DNA from: Lewinellaceae bacterium
GTDB lineage: Bacteria > Bacteroidota > Bacteroidia > Chitinophagales > Saprospiraceae
Direction: 5' to 3'
DNA: 64,000 nucleotides
Assembly: GCA_020636005.1 (NCBI GenBank)
Contig: JACJYR010000003.1
Span: forward strand, 930,001-994,000
The position numbers and the translations under genes were made by a program. The notes below the pieces were generated by a model. The model was given only the letters and a program-made list of their open reading frames with translations. It did not search any database and was not told where the DNA came from. Of this stretch, positions 9,185 through 16,692 are shown in pieces (the first letter of the stretch is position 1; the number at the start of each line of letters is the position of its first letter).

Positions 9185-11182
9185 TCATAGTTTATTGAAA
9201 AATTTCTTTTGGAACAGGTAGTACTGCAAGACGATGCTCTTTGGCAGGACGCCCTGCCGGTTGGGTTGGGGCGAGATGCGCACTTTTTGCACCAGGCTTT
9301 CTGTATCGAGCCTTTTTTTGGTGAATTTTATCAAGCCCAAAAAGAAAGACAAAAACGCCCCGAACACAGCTTGTGCGTGAAGCCATTTGGCCTGCATCAA
9401 AAAAGTAAATGCCGCCAGGGTATCCATGACCAGGCGAAGCGGGATGAGGTAGGCCAGTTTGAGGGCCATTTCATTCTTCAACAAGGTGTAGTAGCTGTTC
9501 CTGAAATTGAGGTAAGTCTTGTAGGGGGAATGGTAGGCCAGCGTACCGCCGCCCAGGTGGTAAACGGTGGAACGTGGCGTGAACATCACCTTGTAGCCCG
9601 CCCGTTTCATCCGCCAGCAAAGGTCAATCTCTTCCAGGTGGGCAAAAAAATCATCGTCAAAACCGCCAAACCCTTTGAACAAAGGGGCCCGGACGGCCAT
9701 GCAACAGCCGGAAGCCCAAAAGATTTCCCTTGACTGGTCGTATTGGCCTTTGTCTTTTTCAACCGTGCTGAAAATGCGGCCCCGGCAGAAAGGATATCCC
9801 ATGAAATCAATCCAGCCGCCGGCAGCGCCTGCGTACTCGAAGAACTCGGGCTGCCCCAAGGCCCTGATTTTGGGCTGGGCGGCGGCAATGGTCCTGTCCT
9901 TTTCCATTAGTTCCACGAGCGGCTCCAGCCAATATTCCGGCACCTCTACGTCGGAGTTCAGCAAGATAAAATAGTCTGGTTCCAAATCTTTCAAAGCCAG
10001 GTTGTACCCTTTTGCAAAACCGTGGTTGCTTTGAAGCTCGATGACGGGAACCTGCGGGTAGTGTTGCCTTAAAAAATCGATGGAATCGTCCTTGCTGGCA
10101 TTGTCGGCTACGATAACCTGGCAGTTGGGATAAGCCGTTCGCATGACCGAAGGCAGGTGTTTTTCCAGGAAATTCCTGCCGTTGTAGTTGAGTATCACGA
10201 TGTCCACCGAGGGCAGCAAAAGGTTTTCCCATTTTTTAACCAGCCCGCCAGAATTTTTCAGGATGGACTTGGCAGCTTCCTGGTCTTTGTAAAGCTGTTC
10301 TTTCAGGGAATCCAGGTTTTCCATTTTGGCGTCGTGGCGGATAAACTCAACTATTTCTACCTGCACCTCGTCGTCGTAGATGGTTTTGCTAAAATCAAAA
10401 ATATGTACCTCGATGGTCTTGTTGAGGTAGGCTTTCAGGGTCGGCCGGTTGCCGATATAAAGCATGGCTTCGTGCCGTTCGCCGCCATAGTTGGCAAATG
10501 CCGCATAGATGCCATCGGGCGGGATCATTTTAAAAGTGTTGCCTACTTCGATATTGGCGGTGGGATAGCCGATGGTGGCGCCGATTTGCTGTCCTTTCAC
10601 AACCTTGCCGGTGAGTGTAAAAAAGTGGTGCATCAAGTTGGCAGCCCCTTTCATATTGCCGGTTTCCAGGAATTCCCGGATTTTGGTAGAACTGACGGCA
10701 ATGGCGTTGATCTCCTCCTTTTCAATCTCCACAACTTTATAGTCTCCGCTTTTCTCATGCCATTTCAAATAATTGATATCCCCCCGCCGGTTGAGGCCGA
10801 AGCGGTGGTCGTACCCGATAACGATGTATTTGGGCTGGAACCTGCCAACAAGGAACTTTTGAATGTACTCGTCTGCGCTGAGTTGGGAAAACTCGAAGGT
10901 AAAAGGCACGATGACCAAGTGATCAATACCGGTTTTTTCGAGCAGGGCTGTTTTCTCCGCTGTCGTGGTAATCAGTTTGAGGCTGTCATCTTTCGGGAAA
11001 ACTATTTGACGCGGGTGCGGGTGAAAAGTAATGACAATACTTTCCCCGCCGGTGGCCATTGATAAATCCTTAACCTTCTTGATAATCTTTTGATGCCCGC
11101 AGTGTACCCCATCGAATGAACCTATGGTGATGACGGCGTTGCGAAATTGCGGAAGGTTGTTGAGGTCCCTGTGTACTTTCAT
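9185..11182 (-). CDS. ribF: RibF (riboflavin kinase/FAD synthetase) fused to a GT2 glycosyltransferase
   Basis: From the ATG at 11182 (MKVHRDLNNLPQF) residues 1-310 are a complete bifunctional RibF. FAD synthetase motifs are GSFDGVHCGHQKII and the SSTKIREFL segment; flavokinase motifs are GATIGYPTANIEV and DGIYAAFA. It makes FMN and FAD from riboflavin. Without a stop codon the frame continues into a full GT2 enzyme (VDIVILNYNGRNFLEKHLPS, then LLNSDVEVP, a QxxRW-like late segment and two C-terminal hydrophobic helices). GT2 enzymes of this type act in envelope polysaccharide synthesis. The two functions are unrelated, so the fusion is odd. A four-T run (10224-10227) next to an out-of-frame ATG at 10232 could mark an artefactual or recent one-base change. 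The open frame upstream to 11245 lies in the promoter region and is not needed. Confidence 0.88.
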   Translation of the reverse strand: MKVHRDLNNLPQFRNAVITIGSFDGVHCGHQKIIKKVKDLSMATGGESIVITFHPHPRQIVFPKDDSLKLITTTAEKTALLEKTGIDHLVIVPFTFEFSQLSADEYIQKFLVGRFQPKYIVIGYDHRFGLNRRGDINYLKWHEKSGDYKVVEIEKEEINAIAVSSTKIREFLETGNMKGAANLMHHFFTLTGKVVKGQQIGATIGYPTANIEVGNTFKMIPPDGIYAAFANYGGERHEAMLYIGNRPTLKAYLNKTIEVHIFDFSKTIYDDEVQVEIVEFIRHDAKMENLDSLKEQLYKDQEAAKSILKNSGGLVKKWENLLLPSVDIVILNYNGRNFLEKHLPSVMRTAYPNCQVIVADNASKDDSIDFLRQHYPQVPVIELQSNHGFAKGYNLALKDLEPDYFILLNSDVEVPEYWLEPLVELMEKDRTIAAAQPKIRALGQPEFFEYAGAAGGWIDFMGYPFCRGRIFSTVEKDKGQYDQSREIFWASGCCMAVRAPLFKGFGGFDDDFFAHLEEIDLCWRMKRAGYKVMFTPRSTVYHLGGGTLAYHSPYKTYLNFRNSYYTLLKNEMALKLAYLIPLRLVMDTLAAFTFLMQAKWLHAQAVFGAFLSFFLGLIKFTKKRLDTESLVQKVRISPQPNRQGVLPKSIVLQYYLFQKKFFNKL

Positions 11183-11311
11183 GTCGGCAAATGTAGCAGT
11201 GTATGGTGATTCGTGATCAGTGGCTGCCCATTTTTTGTGAAACATAATCGTTGGTTTTAGGGTATCTTACCGAAACACCATTCCACTACCCCTCTTTCAC
11301 CTCCACTTTCT

Positions 11312-11319
11312 TAGCTTTG
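11312..11319 (+). promoter_or_regulatory. Bacteroidota-type -7 element of mrp
   Basis: TAGCTTTG matches the TAnnTTTG -7 consensus of Bacteroidota housekeeping promoters. Transcription would begin about 6-8 bases later. That excludes an earlier ATG at 11319 and supports the ATG at 11343. The -33 region is not a clear match. Confidence 0.55.
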
Positions 11320-11342
11320 TGGGTTTAAAACATACACCAATC

Positions 11343-12434
11343 ATGGAGATTGAAAAACAGCGAATTGTTGAGGCCCTCTACGACGTGGCCGACCCAACCA
11401 CAGGAAAAGACCTCATTGCCGCCAGGATGGTGGAAAACCTTACCGTTGAAGGACTTAATGTAAACTTCAACCTCGTCCTCCCCACCCTGAACCACCCGCA
11501 AAAGCAGGATTTGATCTTTGCCTGCGTGGCCGCCGTGCAATCAGCCTATCCGCAGGCCGAGGTCAACGTCCATGTAGTGGCAAAAACTGCTGCGGCACAA
11601 GCCGGAGCGCCCGGTTTTTCAAAAGTGAAAAATATCATCGCCGTAGCGTCGGGCAAAGGAGGCGTCGGCAAATCCACGGTAGCGGTCAACCTGGCCCTGG
11701 GGCTGCAGCAATTGGGGGCCAAAACCGGCCTGATTGACGCCGATCTTTACGGGCCTTCCATTCCTACCATGCTGGGCTTGCAGGGCCAGCGCCCCCAGGT
11801 GCAGGATGTTGGCGGACAACCCAAAATCATCCCGCTGATGGCCTACGGCATTCCCGTCATGTCCATCGGCTTTATCATCGAGCCAGAGCAGGCAGTGGTG
11901 CTGCGTGGCCCCCGGCTGGCAGCCATCATCAAACAGTTTTTCAACGACGTACTTTGGCCTGAACTGGACTATCTGGTCGTCGATCTGCCGCCAGGTACCG
12001 GCGACATTCAACTAACCCTTGTGCAAACTGTTCCCGTAACAGGCGCTGTGATGGTGACCACCCCACAGGAAGTTGCTTTGGCCGACGCCGTCAAGGCCAT
12101 GAATATGTTCCTGCTGCCTTCGGTGAACGTTCCGATTTTGGGTGTCGTGGAAAATATGGCCTGGTTCACCCCCGAAGATTTGCCCGACCGGAAATACTAC
12201 CTCTTCGGGCAAGGTGGCGGAAAAGCGCTGGTGCTGGCCAGCGAATCCATGCTGCTCGGTCAGGTGCCCCTCGTACAGGGCATCCGGGAAGGGGGCGACC
12301 ATGGAAAACCTGCCGTACTGGACCAGCAGGCGCTCACCGGCCAGGCTTTCCGTAAGATTGCCGAAAATACCATCCGGCAAGTGGCCGTCAGAAATGAAAT
12401 GCTGGAGCCTACCCGAATTGTAGGCGTTCAATAA
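11343..12434 (+). CDS. mrp: Mrp/NBP35-family iron-sulfur carrier ATPase
   Basis: This is a cytoplasmic P-loop ATPase that carries Fe-S clusters to apo-proteins. An N-terminal MIP18-like domain (MEIEKQRIVEALYDVADP, residues 1-90) precedes the deviant Walker A ASGKGGVGKST (about 101-111), DADLYGPSIPT and VDLPPGTGD. The C-terminal half has ENMAWFTPEDLPDRKYYLFG in place of the CxxC-containing loop of enterobacterial Mrp, which as I recall is common in Bacteroidota. The NifU-domain gene follows after a repeat-filled spacer, consistent with a shared Fe-S role. Confidence 0.93.
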   Translation: MEIEKQRIVEALYDVADPTTGKDLIAARMVENLTVEGLNVNFNLVLPTLNHPQKQDLIFACVAAVQSAYPQAEVNVHVVAKTAAAQAGAPGFSKVKNIIAVASGKGGVGKSTVAVNLALGLQQLGAKTGLIDADLYGPSIPTMLGLQGQRPQVQDVGGQPKIIPLMAYGIPVMSIGFIIEPEQAVVLRGPRLAAIIKQFFNDVLWPELDYLVVDLPPGTGDIQLTLVQTVPVTGAVMVTTPQEVALADAVKAMNMFLLPSVNVPILGVVENMAWFTPEDLPDRKYYLFGQGGGKALVLASESMLLGQVPLVQGIREGGDHGKPAVLDQQALTGQAFRKIAENTIRQVAVRNEMLEPTRIVGVQ

Positions 12435-12437
12435 TTC

Positions 12438-12562
12438 GAATAACGGGTTTAATCTTAAAGTTCGTTGAATTTCGGGAAGTTAAATCATGGTAATTTTCAA
12501 AATCACCATGATTTCGTTTCCCAAACAACTGGAAATGTGGTAATTATTTTAACCCGTTATTC
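12438..12562. repeat. nested palindromic element containing the AATCATGGTGATTT repeat
   Basis: The outer arms are GAATAACGGGTTTAA (12438-12452) and its near complement at 12549-12562. Inside is a 33-bp hairpin with arms 12482-12497 and 12499-12514 (AAATCATGGTAATTTT, one mismatch). The inner hairpin matches one at 42737-42772, so it is a dispersed family. It could also serve as the end of the mrp transcript. Confidence 0.7.
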
Positions 12563-12590
12563 ACATCAATAAACAAGAAGTGCCTGGCAA

Positions 12591-12670
12591 CCTCAAACGA
12601 TTTCAAACAACCTCAAACAACCTCAAACAATTTCAAACAACCTCAAACGATTTCAAACAATTTCAAACAA
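12591..12670 (+). repeat. 10-bp tandem repeat, eight units
   Basis: There are eight perfect-length units of consensus YYTCAAACRA (CCTCAAACGA, TTTCAAACAA and variants), ending seven bases before the NifU-domain start codon at 12677. Unit-number variation by slippage could change the leader of that mRNA. Confidence 0.9.
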
Positions 12671-12676
12671 CTCAAC

Positions 12677-12934
12677 ATGCCCATAGATAATAAATCAGCC
12701 CTGATGCAACAAATCCACCTCGCCCTGGAGGGCATCCGCCCACACCTTGCCGTAGATGGTGGCGACGTTGAAGTAGTGGACGTGACGGACGACATGACCG
12801 TCAAGGTAAAATGGCTGGGCAATTGTGAAAATTGTTCCATGTCCCTGATGACCATGAAAGCCGGCATCGAGCAGGCGATCAAATCCAAAGTGCCCGGCAT
12901 CCACCATGTGGAAGCTGTGAATGGGTTGTCTTAA
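12677..12934 (+). CDS. NifU C-terminal-domain Fe-S scaffold protein
   Basis: This 85-aa protein is a stand-alone NifU-like domain that binds an Fe-S cluster for delivery. It has the family core ALEGIRPHLAVDGGDVEVV and the cluster-binding CENCSMS (Cys-x-x-Cys) at residues 55-61. It lies after mrp on the same strand and probably functions with it. The leader carries the eight-unit 10-bp tandem repeat almost up to the start codon, leaving little room for a conventional ribosome-binding site. Confidence 0.92.
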   Translation: MPIDNKSALMQQIHLALEGIRPHLAVDGGDVEVVDVTDDMTVKVKWLGNCENCSMSLMTMKAGIEQAIKSKVPGIHHVEAVNGLS

Positions 12935-13165
12935 AAGGGACAGCGGATAGTGGCTGGCAGCCAGTGGACGGAGGATAAGATCTGATCGCCAAATATTTGT
13001 TTTGGCTGAAATGGAATAGGTACATCTTTGAAACAGCTTGGGTTATTTCGCCCATCAGATATTGGTCAAAACGCCTGGCAACCAGGTGATTGAAACAATT
13101 CAAACTATTTCTAATAAAATCCTAACAATCCTTTTATCCAGTAATATTTCACAAACCAACTGAAG
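12935..13165. other. intergenic spacer with a small palindrome
   Basis: It contains AGTGGCTGGCAGCCAGTGG near 12955, a short palindrome related to the GGCTGTTGGC-type repeats. No gene is supported. Confidence 0.4.
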
Positions 13166-13984
13166 ATGACAAGACAAGCCCTCGTAGAACAGATTGCCAA
13201 AAAAAAGAGCTTCCTGTGTATCGGCCTCGACACCGACCCGGCCCTCCTGCCGGCCCACCTGAAAAGTCTGGACAACCCCGTTCTGGAATTCAACCGCCAA
13301 ATCATCGAAGCGACAAAAGACCTTTGCGTGGCGTACAAACCCAATACTGCTTTCTATGAAGCACAGGGAGCCAAAGGATGGGAAACCCTGGAAGAAACAG
13401 CCAAACTGTTGCCATCAGAGCATTTCAAAATAGCAGACGCCAAACGGGCCGACATCGGCAACACGGCCTCCCAATATGCAAGGGCTTTTTTCGAAAAAAT
13501 GAACTTTGATGCGGTTACCGTGGCACCCTACATGGGCAGCGACAGCGTAAAACCATTCCTGGAATTTCCCGGCAAATGGGCCATCGTTCTGGCCATGACC
13601 TCCAACCCCGGCAGCGAGGACTTTCAATTCACTACCACAGATTTTGGCAGCCCGCTTTTCCAGAAAGTGATGGAAAAAGCGCAGCGATGGGGCACGCCGG
13701 AAAACATGATGTTCGTTACAGGTGCCACCCACCCAACCCGTTTTGCGGAACTTCGCCGCATTGCCCCGGAGCATTTTTTCCTCGTGCCCGGCGTTGGCGC
13801 TCAAGGTGGGGACTTGTACCAGGTTTGCCAGCATGGGCTTGGTTATCAGCTGGGCCTCCTGGTCAATTCTTCCCGTGGCATCCTTTATGCCGGAAGTGGA
13901 GAAGATTTTGCTGAAAAGGCCAGGGAAGCAGCGTTGGAAATCCAACAGCACATGGCACACATTATCGGGCAGATTCTTCGTTAG
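13166..13984 (+). CDS. pyrF: orotidine 5'-phosphate decarboxylase
   Basis: PyrF converts OMP to UMP, the last step of de novo pyrimidine synthesis. The 272-aa length is that of the longer subfamily. Signatures are FLCIGLDTDPALLP (16-29), KPNTAFYEAQG, the catalytic DAKRADIGNTA (about 91-101), and GVGAQGGD with NSSRGILYA at the phosphate-binding end. It is cytoplasmic. Repeat-rich spacers on both sides suggest a single-gene transcript. Confidence 0.96.
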   Translation: MTRQALVEQIAKKKSFLCIGLDTDPALLPAHLKSLDNPVLEFNRQIIEATKDLCVAYKPNTAFYEAQGAKGWETLEETAKLLPSEHFKIADAKRADIGNTASQYARAFFEKMNFDAVTVAPYMGSDSVKPFLEFPGKWAIVLAMTSNPGSEDFQFTTTDFGSPLFQKVMEKAQRWGTPENMMFVTGATHPTRFAELRRIAPEHFFLVPGVGAQGGDLYQVCQHGLGYQLGLLVNSSRGILYAGSGEDFAEKAREAALEIQQHMAHIIGQILR

Positions 13985-13986
13985 GT

Positions 13987-14087
13987 ATCGAAGGAAGAAT
14001 CATCCCGTTGCGAAATCGGAAATATTTCAAAAAAACCCTTCCTATGCCGGAGTTTTGAAATCAAAATGGGGAAGGAATTTTTTCATC
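13987..14087. repeat. about 100-bp interspersed repeat, copy 2
   Basis: It is the diverged counterpart of 1361-1463, sharing ATCGAAGGAA, the CCC...GGG hairpin followed by AAATCAAAATGG, and the ATTTTTTCATC end. The first hairpin is decayed here. It begins two bases after the pyrF stop codon, in the place of a terminator. Confidence 0.6.
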
Positions 14088-14198
14088 GCTGCTTTGCAGA
14101 CAATTGCGAAGGGTGAGAAGTGAAAAGTGAATGGGCACCAGCGCGTTTCCCCAACTTGAACACAGATGCAAAAAAAAAATCAAACATTCAATCCTTTT

Positions 14199-15038
14199 AT
14201 GAAAAGTTCATTCAAGATTTTAGCATTCCTACTGTTGCCATTCCTTGGTTTTTCCCAACACTTCGAAGCGGGCATCCTGCTCGGTGCCTCCAACTACCTG
14301 GGCGACCTTTCCAATAATTCCAGTGCCATCTATCTGGGCGAAACGAAACCTGCCTTCGGGGTACTGGGCCGCTACAATTTCAACGACCTGTTCGCCCTGC
14401 GCCTTGGCATCAACTATACCTGGGTGGCCGGCCGGGACGCCAACGTCAAGAACGATGATTTCGTCAGGACACGAAACCTTAGCTTTCGTTCCAGCATCCT
14501 GGAGGCTGGCCTTATCGGTGAAATCAACCTGCCGGGCTACCAGCCATACGGACTTTACCGGCCCTTTTCCCCTTATCTTTTCGCAGGTGTCGCCCTGGCC
14601 AAATTTAACCCCAAGGCACGTTACCAGGGCAATTGGGTCGCCCTGCACCCGCTTGAAACCGAGGGTACATCCTACGGTACCGTCACTGTGGCCATCCCCT
14701 TTGGCTTTGGGGTAAAATATGCCATTACCGATAAAATCAACGTGGGCCTCGAATTGGGCGCCCGTGCCACCCTGACCGATTACCTGGACGACGTGAGCGG
14801 CGTTTATGCCTCGGAGGGAACCCTTGTAAATCCTCTCTCCATTGCACTGGCCGACCGCTCCGGCGAACTGACCGGCTCGGTGCCCACCAGCAAGGCAGGT
14901 GCCCAACGTGGGGATGCCAACGGAAATGATTGGTACTTTATCCTTGGGGCTACCATTTCGTACAATTTCCTGGATAACGGGCTGATGGGCGGCAGGAAGC
15001 GCTCCCGGTCGAGGAGTGGGTGCAAGACGGGGTTGTGA
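14199..15038 (+). CDS. DUF6089-type outer-membrane beta-barrel protein
   Basis: The family is widespread in Bacteroidota and is predicted to form an outer-membrane barrel. The signal peptide is KILAFLLLPFLGFSQ. The hallmark follows as HFEAGILLGASNYLGDLSN, then strands such as GVLGRYNFNDLFALRLGINY and PFGFGVKYAI. The tail is basic (RKRSRSRSGCKTGL). I chose the ATG at 14199 (MKSSFKIL) over 14166 because it gives a compact signal peptide. No molecular function is established from the sequence. Confidence 0.8.
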   Translation: MKSSFKILAFLLLPFLGFSQHFEAGILLGASNYLGDLSNNSSAIYLGETKPAFGVLGRYNFNDLFALRLGINYTWVAGRDANVKNDDFVRTRNLSFRSSILEAGLIGEINLPGYQPYGLYRPFSPYLFAGVALAKFNPKARYQGNWVALHPLETEGTSYGTVTVAIPFGFGVKYAITDKINVGLELGARATLTDYLDDVSGVYASEGTLVNPLSIALADRSGELTGSVPTSKAGAQRGDANGNDWYFILGATISYNFLDNGLMGGRKRSRSRSGCKTGL

Positions 15039-15105
15039 GAGGATGAGAGAAATGAGAGAAATGAGAGAAATGAGAGAAATGAGAGGATGAGAGAAATTAG
15101 AGGAT
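15039..15105. repeat. ATGAGAGAA short tandem repeat
   Basis: About six 9-bp units of ATGAGAGAA with GATGAGAG variants lie directly after the DUF6089 stop codon. The same GAGAAGTGAG/GAGAGGTGAG vocabulary appears inside the CHAT gene and the hybrid kinase gene. Confidence 0.8.
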
Positions 15106-15141
15106 GGACTGACCAATGAGGCAGGTTGGGTGGGGCAGTAA

Positions 15142-16344
15142 TTATTGCTTGATAATTTTTTCAGTAAAATATTGCTGGCCATTTTTTATTCTCAGTAAAT
15201 ATATGCCTATGGGCAGATTTTCCACCGGTATTGACTGTTGCTTGCTGGTTTCAAATCTTTGGGACAACAGCCTGTTTCCTGCTATGCCGAACAATTCAAG
15301 TTCCGCCCATCCGCCTTCGAGGCTTGTATTTTCAACTTTCAAATAATCATGTACAGGGTTGGGATAAATCACCCAATCAGTGCCCAAAAAGCTTTCATGG
15401 GTGGGTACCGCTATACACCCCTGGGACTCTACCAGGCCGGACCGGACTGTATTTAAGGTAGCGAGCATCCTCGCTTTTTGGCCCTTGGTGAACATCCCCA
15501 TACAGGCATCATCGGTGTAGAACATATAATCCATAAAAAGATCAGGGCCAGCACAGGAAACAACTGGATGGACAGGGCATTGGTTGATATAGGTCTCGCA
15601 GGCGGGTGGCGTGTCGGCCACAAAGTCATCCTTGCAACAATCGAGGATACCCGGCCCCCAAGGGTGCTCCAAGTTAAAATAATGGCCTATTTCATGGGTA
15701 CAGGTGCGGCCCAGGTCGTAGGGTGGTTCTACGTTCAGCGTCCCAAATTGCCTGTAATTGATTTCCACACCGTCTTCCGCCGGCAGCCCCTCGCCCGGGA
15801 ATGCGCCAATGCCTCCAATATTCCCAGCAAACTTGGCCACCCAGATGTTGAGGTAGTGCGCTGTATCCCAGGCATCCCTCCCCCCCTGGCTGGTATAATG
15901 GATGGCCGGCGTTCCACCGATGCCTACCGAATTATTGGTAAAGGTGCGGGTAATGCCCGTCGTTGGCAGCCCCTGGGGATCACTGGAGGCCAGGCAAAAT
16001 TCAATTTCCACATCGGCGACCAGGTTCTGGAAAACAGCAGGTATCCCGGGTACTTCTATGTTTAATTTCCTGAAATCTTTATTCAACACCACTATCTGCG
16101 ACAGAATTTGGGTGTCGGAAATATTTTCCTCTTGTTTGTTCCAAACCACATGGACTACCACGGGAATGGTTATCACAGTCCGGTTGACCAAATAGGCTCC
16201 ACCGTCCACTGCTACGTTAAAAGTTTCGTCACGCTCCGACCTGGCGCCGGGCACATGGACGGCACCGCAACGTTGCTGGCACCAGGCCACATTGGCAGTG
16301 ACCAAGCAATAAAACAAGCAAACAAGGATCAGGTACTTCTTCAT
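15142..16344 (-). CDS. secreted M43 (pappalysin-like) metalloprotease with T9SS type A domain
   Basis: This is a zinc endopeptidase exported by Sec and then T9SS. A signal peptide ends at about AWCQ. The catalytic motif is HEIGHYFNLEH (about residue 217) with the metzincin Met-turn probably in DLFMDYMF. A type A sorting domain fills the last 80 residues (VIYPNPVHDYLKVEN to GIYLLRIKNGQQYFTEKIIKQ). The length of 400 aa is normal for bacterial M43 proteins. It stands alone between repeats. Confidence 0.93.
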   Translation of the reverse strand: MKKYLILVCLFYCLVTANVAWCQQRCGAVHVPGARSERDETFNVAVDGGAYLVNRTVITIPVVVHVVWNKQEENISDTQILSQIVVLNKDFRKLNIEVPGIPAVFQNLVADVEIEFCLASSDPQGLPTTGITRTFTNNSVGIGGTPAIHYTSQGGRDAWDTAHYLNIWVAKFAGNIGGIGAFPGEGLPAEDGVEINYRQFGTLNVEPPYDLGRTCTHEIGHYFNLEHPWGPGILDCCKDDFVADTPPACETYINQCPVHPVVSCAGPDLFMDYMFYTDDACMGMFTKGQKARMLATLNTVRSGLVESQGCIAVPTHESFLGTDWVIYPNPVHDYLKVENTSLEGGWAELELFGIAGNRLLSQRFETSKQQSIPVENLPIGIYLLRIKNGQQYFTEKIIKQ

Positions 16345-16480
16345 GGTGTAATCAAAACGCAGGTTAAGGCGAAAAAATAGATTTTAACGAAAAAAATATG
16401 CAAGCTGGAAGCCGCAACCCAAATATAAACCTTTATAGGGTGTGCCTGTTACCCTTACTCATTTCAAAATTTAACAAACT

Positions 16481-16657
16481 ATGTTTGGATTATTCAAAAA
16501 AGACCCGGCCAGGAAGCTGGAAGAAGATTACAAAATCCTGATGGAAAAAGCCAGGGACATGCAACGTTCCGGCGACCTGAAAACTTATGCCCGCATGATT
16601 GCCGAATCAGAGGAAATGCTGAACAAAATAGAAGCGCTCAGGAAAAAAAGTCAATAG
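16481..16657 (+). CDS. small DUF6435-like protein, 58 aa
   Basis: This short gene begins ATG at 16481 and ends TAG at 16657. It encodes MFGLFKKDPARKLEEDYKIL and a further 38 charged, helix-forming residues. The MFGLFKKDP start followed by a KLE-rich helical hairpin is the pattern of DUF6435 proteins, found in many bacteria with no known function. There is no signal peptide, so it should be cytoplasmic. It is flanked by two genes on the opposite strand and needs its own promoter. Confidence 0.8.
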   Translation: MFGLFKKDPARKLEEDYKILMEKARDMQRSGDLKTYARMIAESEEMLNKIEALRKKSQ

Positions 16658-16692
16658 GAAGTTTCTGAAAGCGGGCTAAATTCGCAGAAAGA

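Noticed and set aside
10157..11062. Plus-strand 301-aa frame opposite ribF
   Set aside because: It is a shadow of the RibF coding strand with no motif; RibF signatures settle the coding strand.
11183..11342. FMN riboswitch upstream of ribF
   Set aside because: The 160 bases lack the conserved RFN element helices; only promoter-like sequence is visible.
12591..12670. Possible CRISPR or integron site
   Set aside because: Ten-base units with no spacers; a simple tandem repeat.
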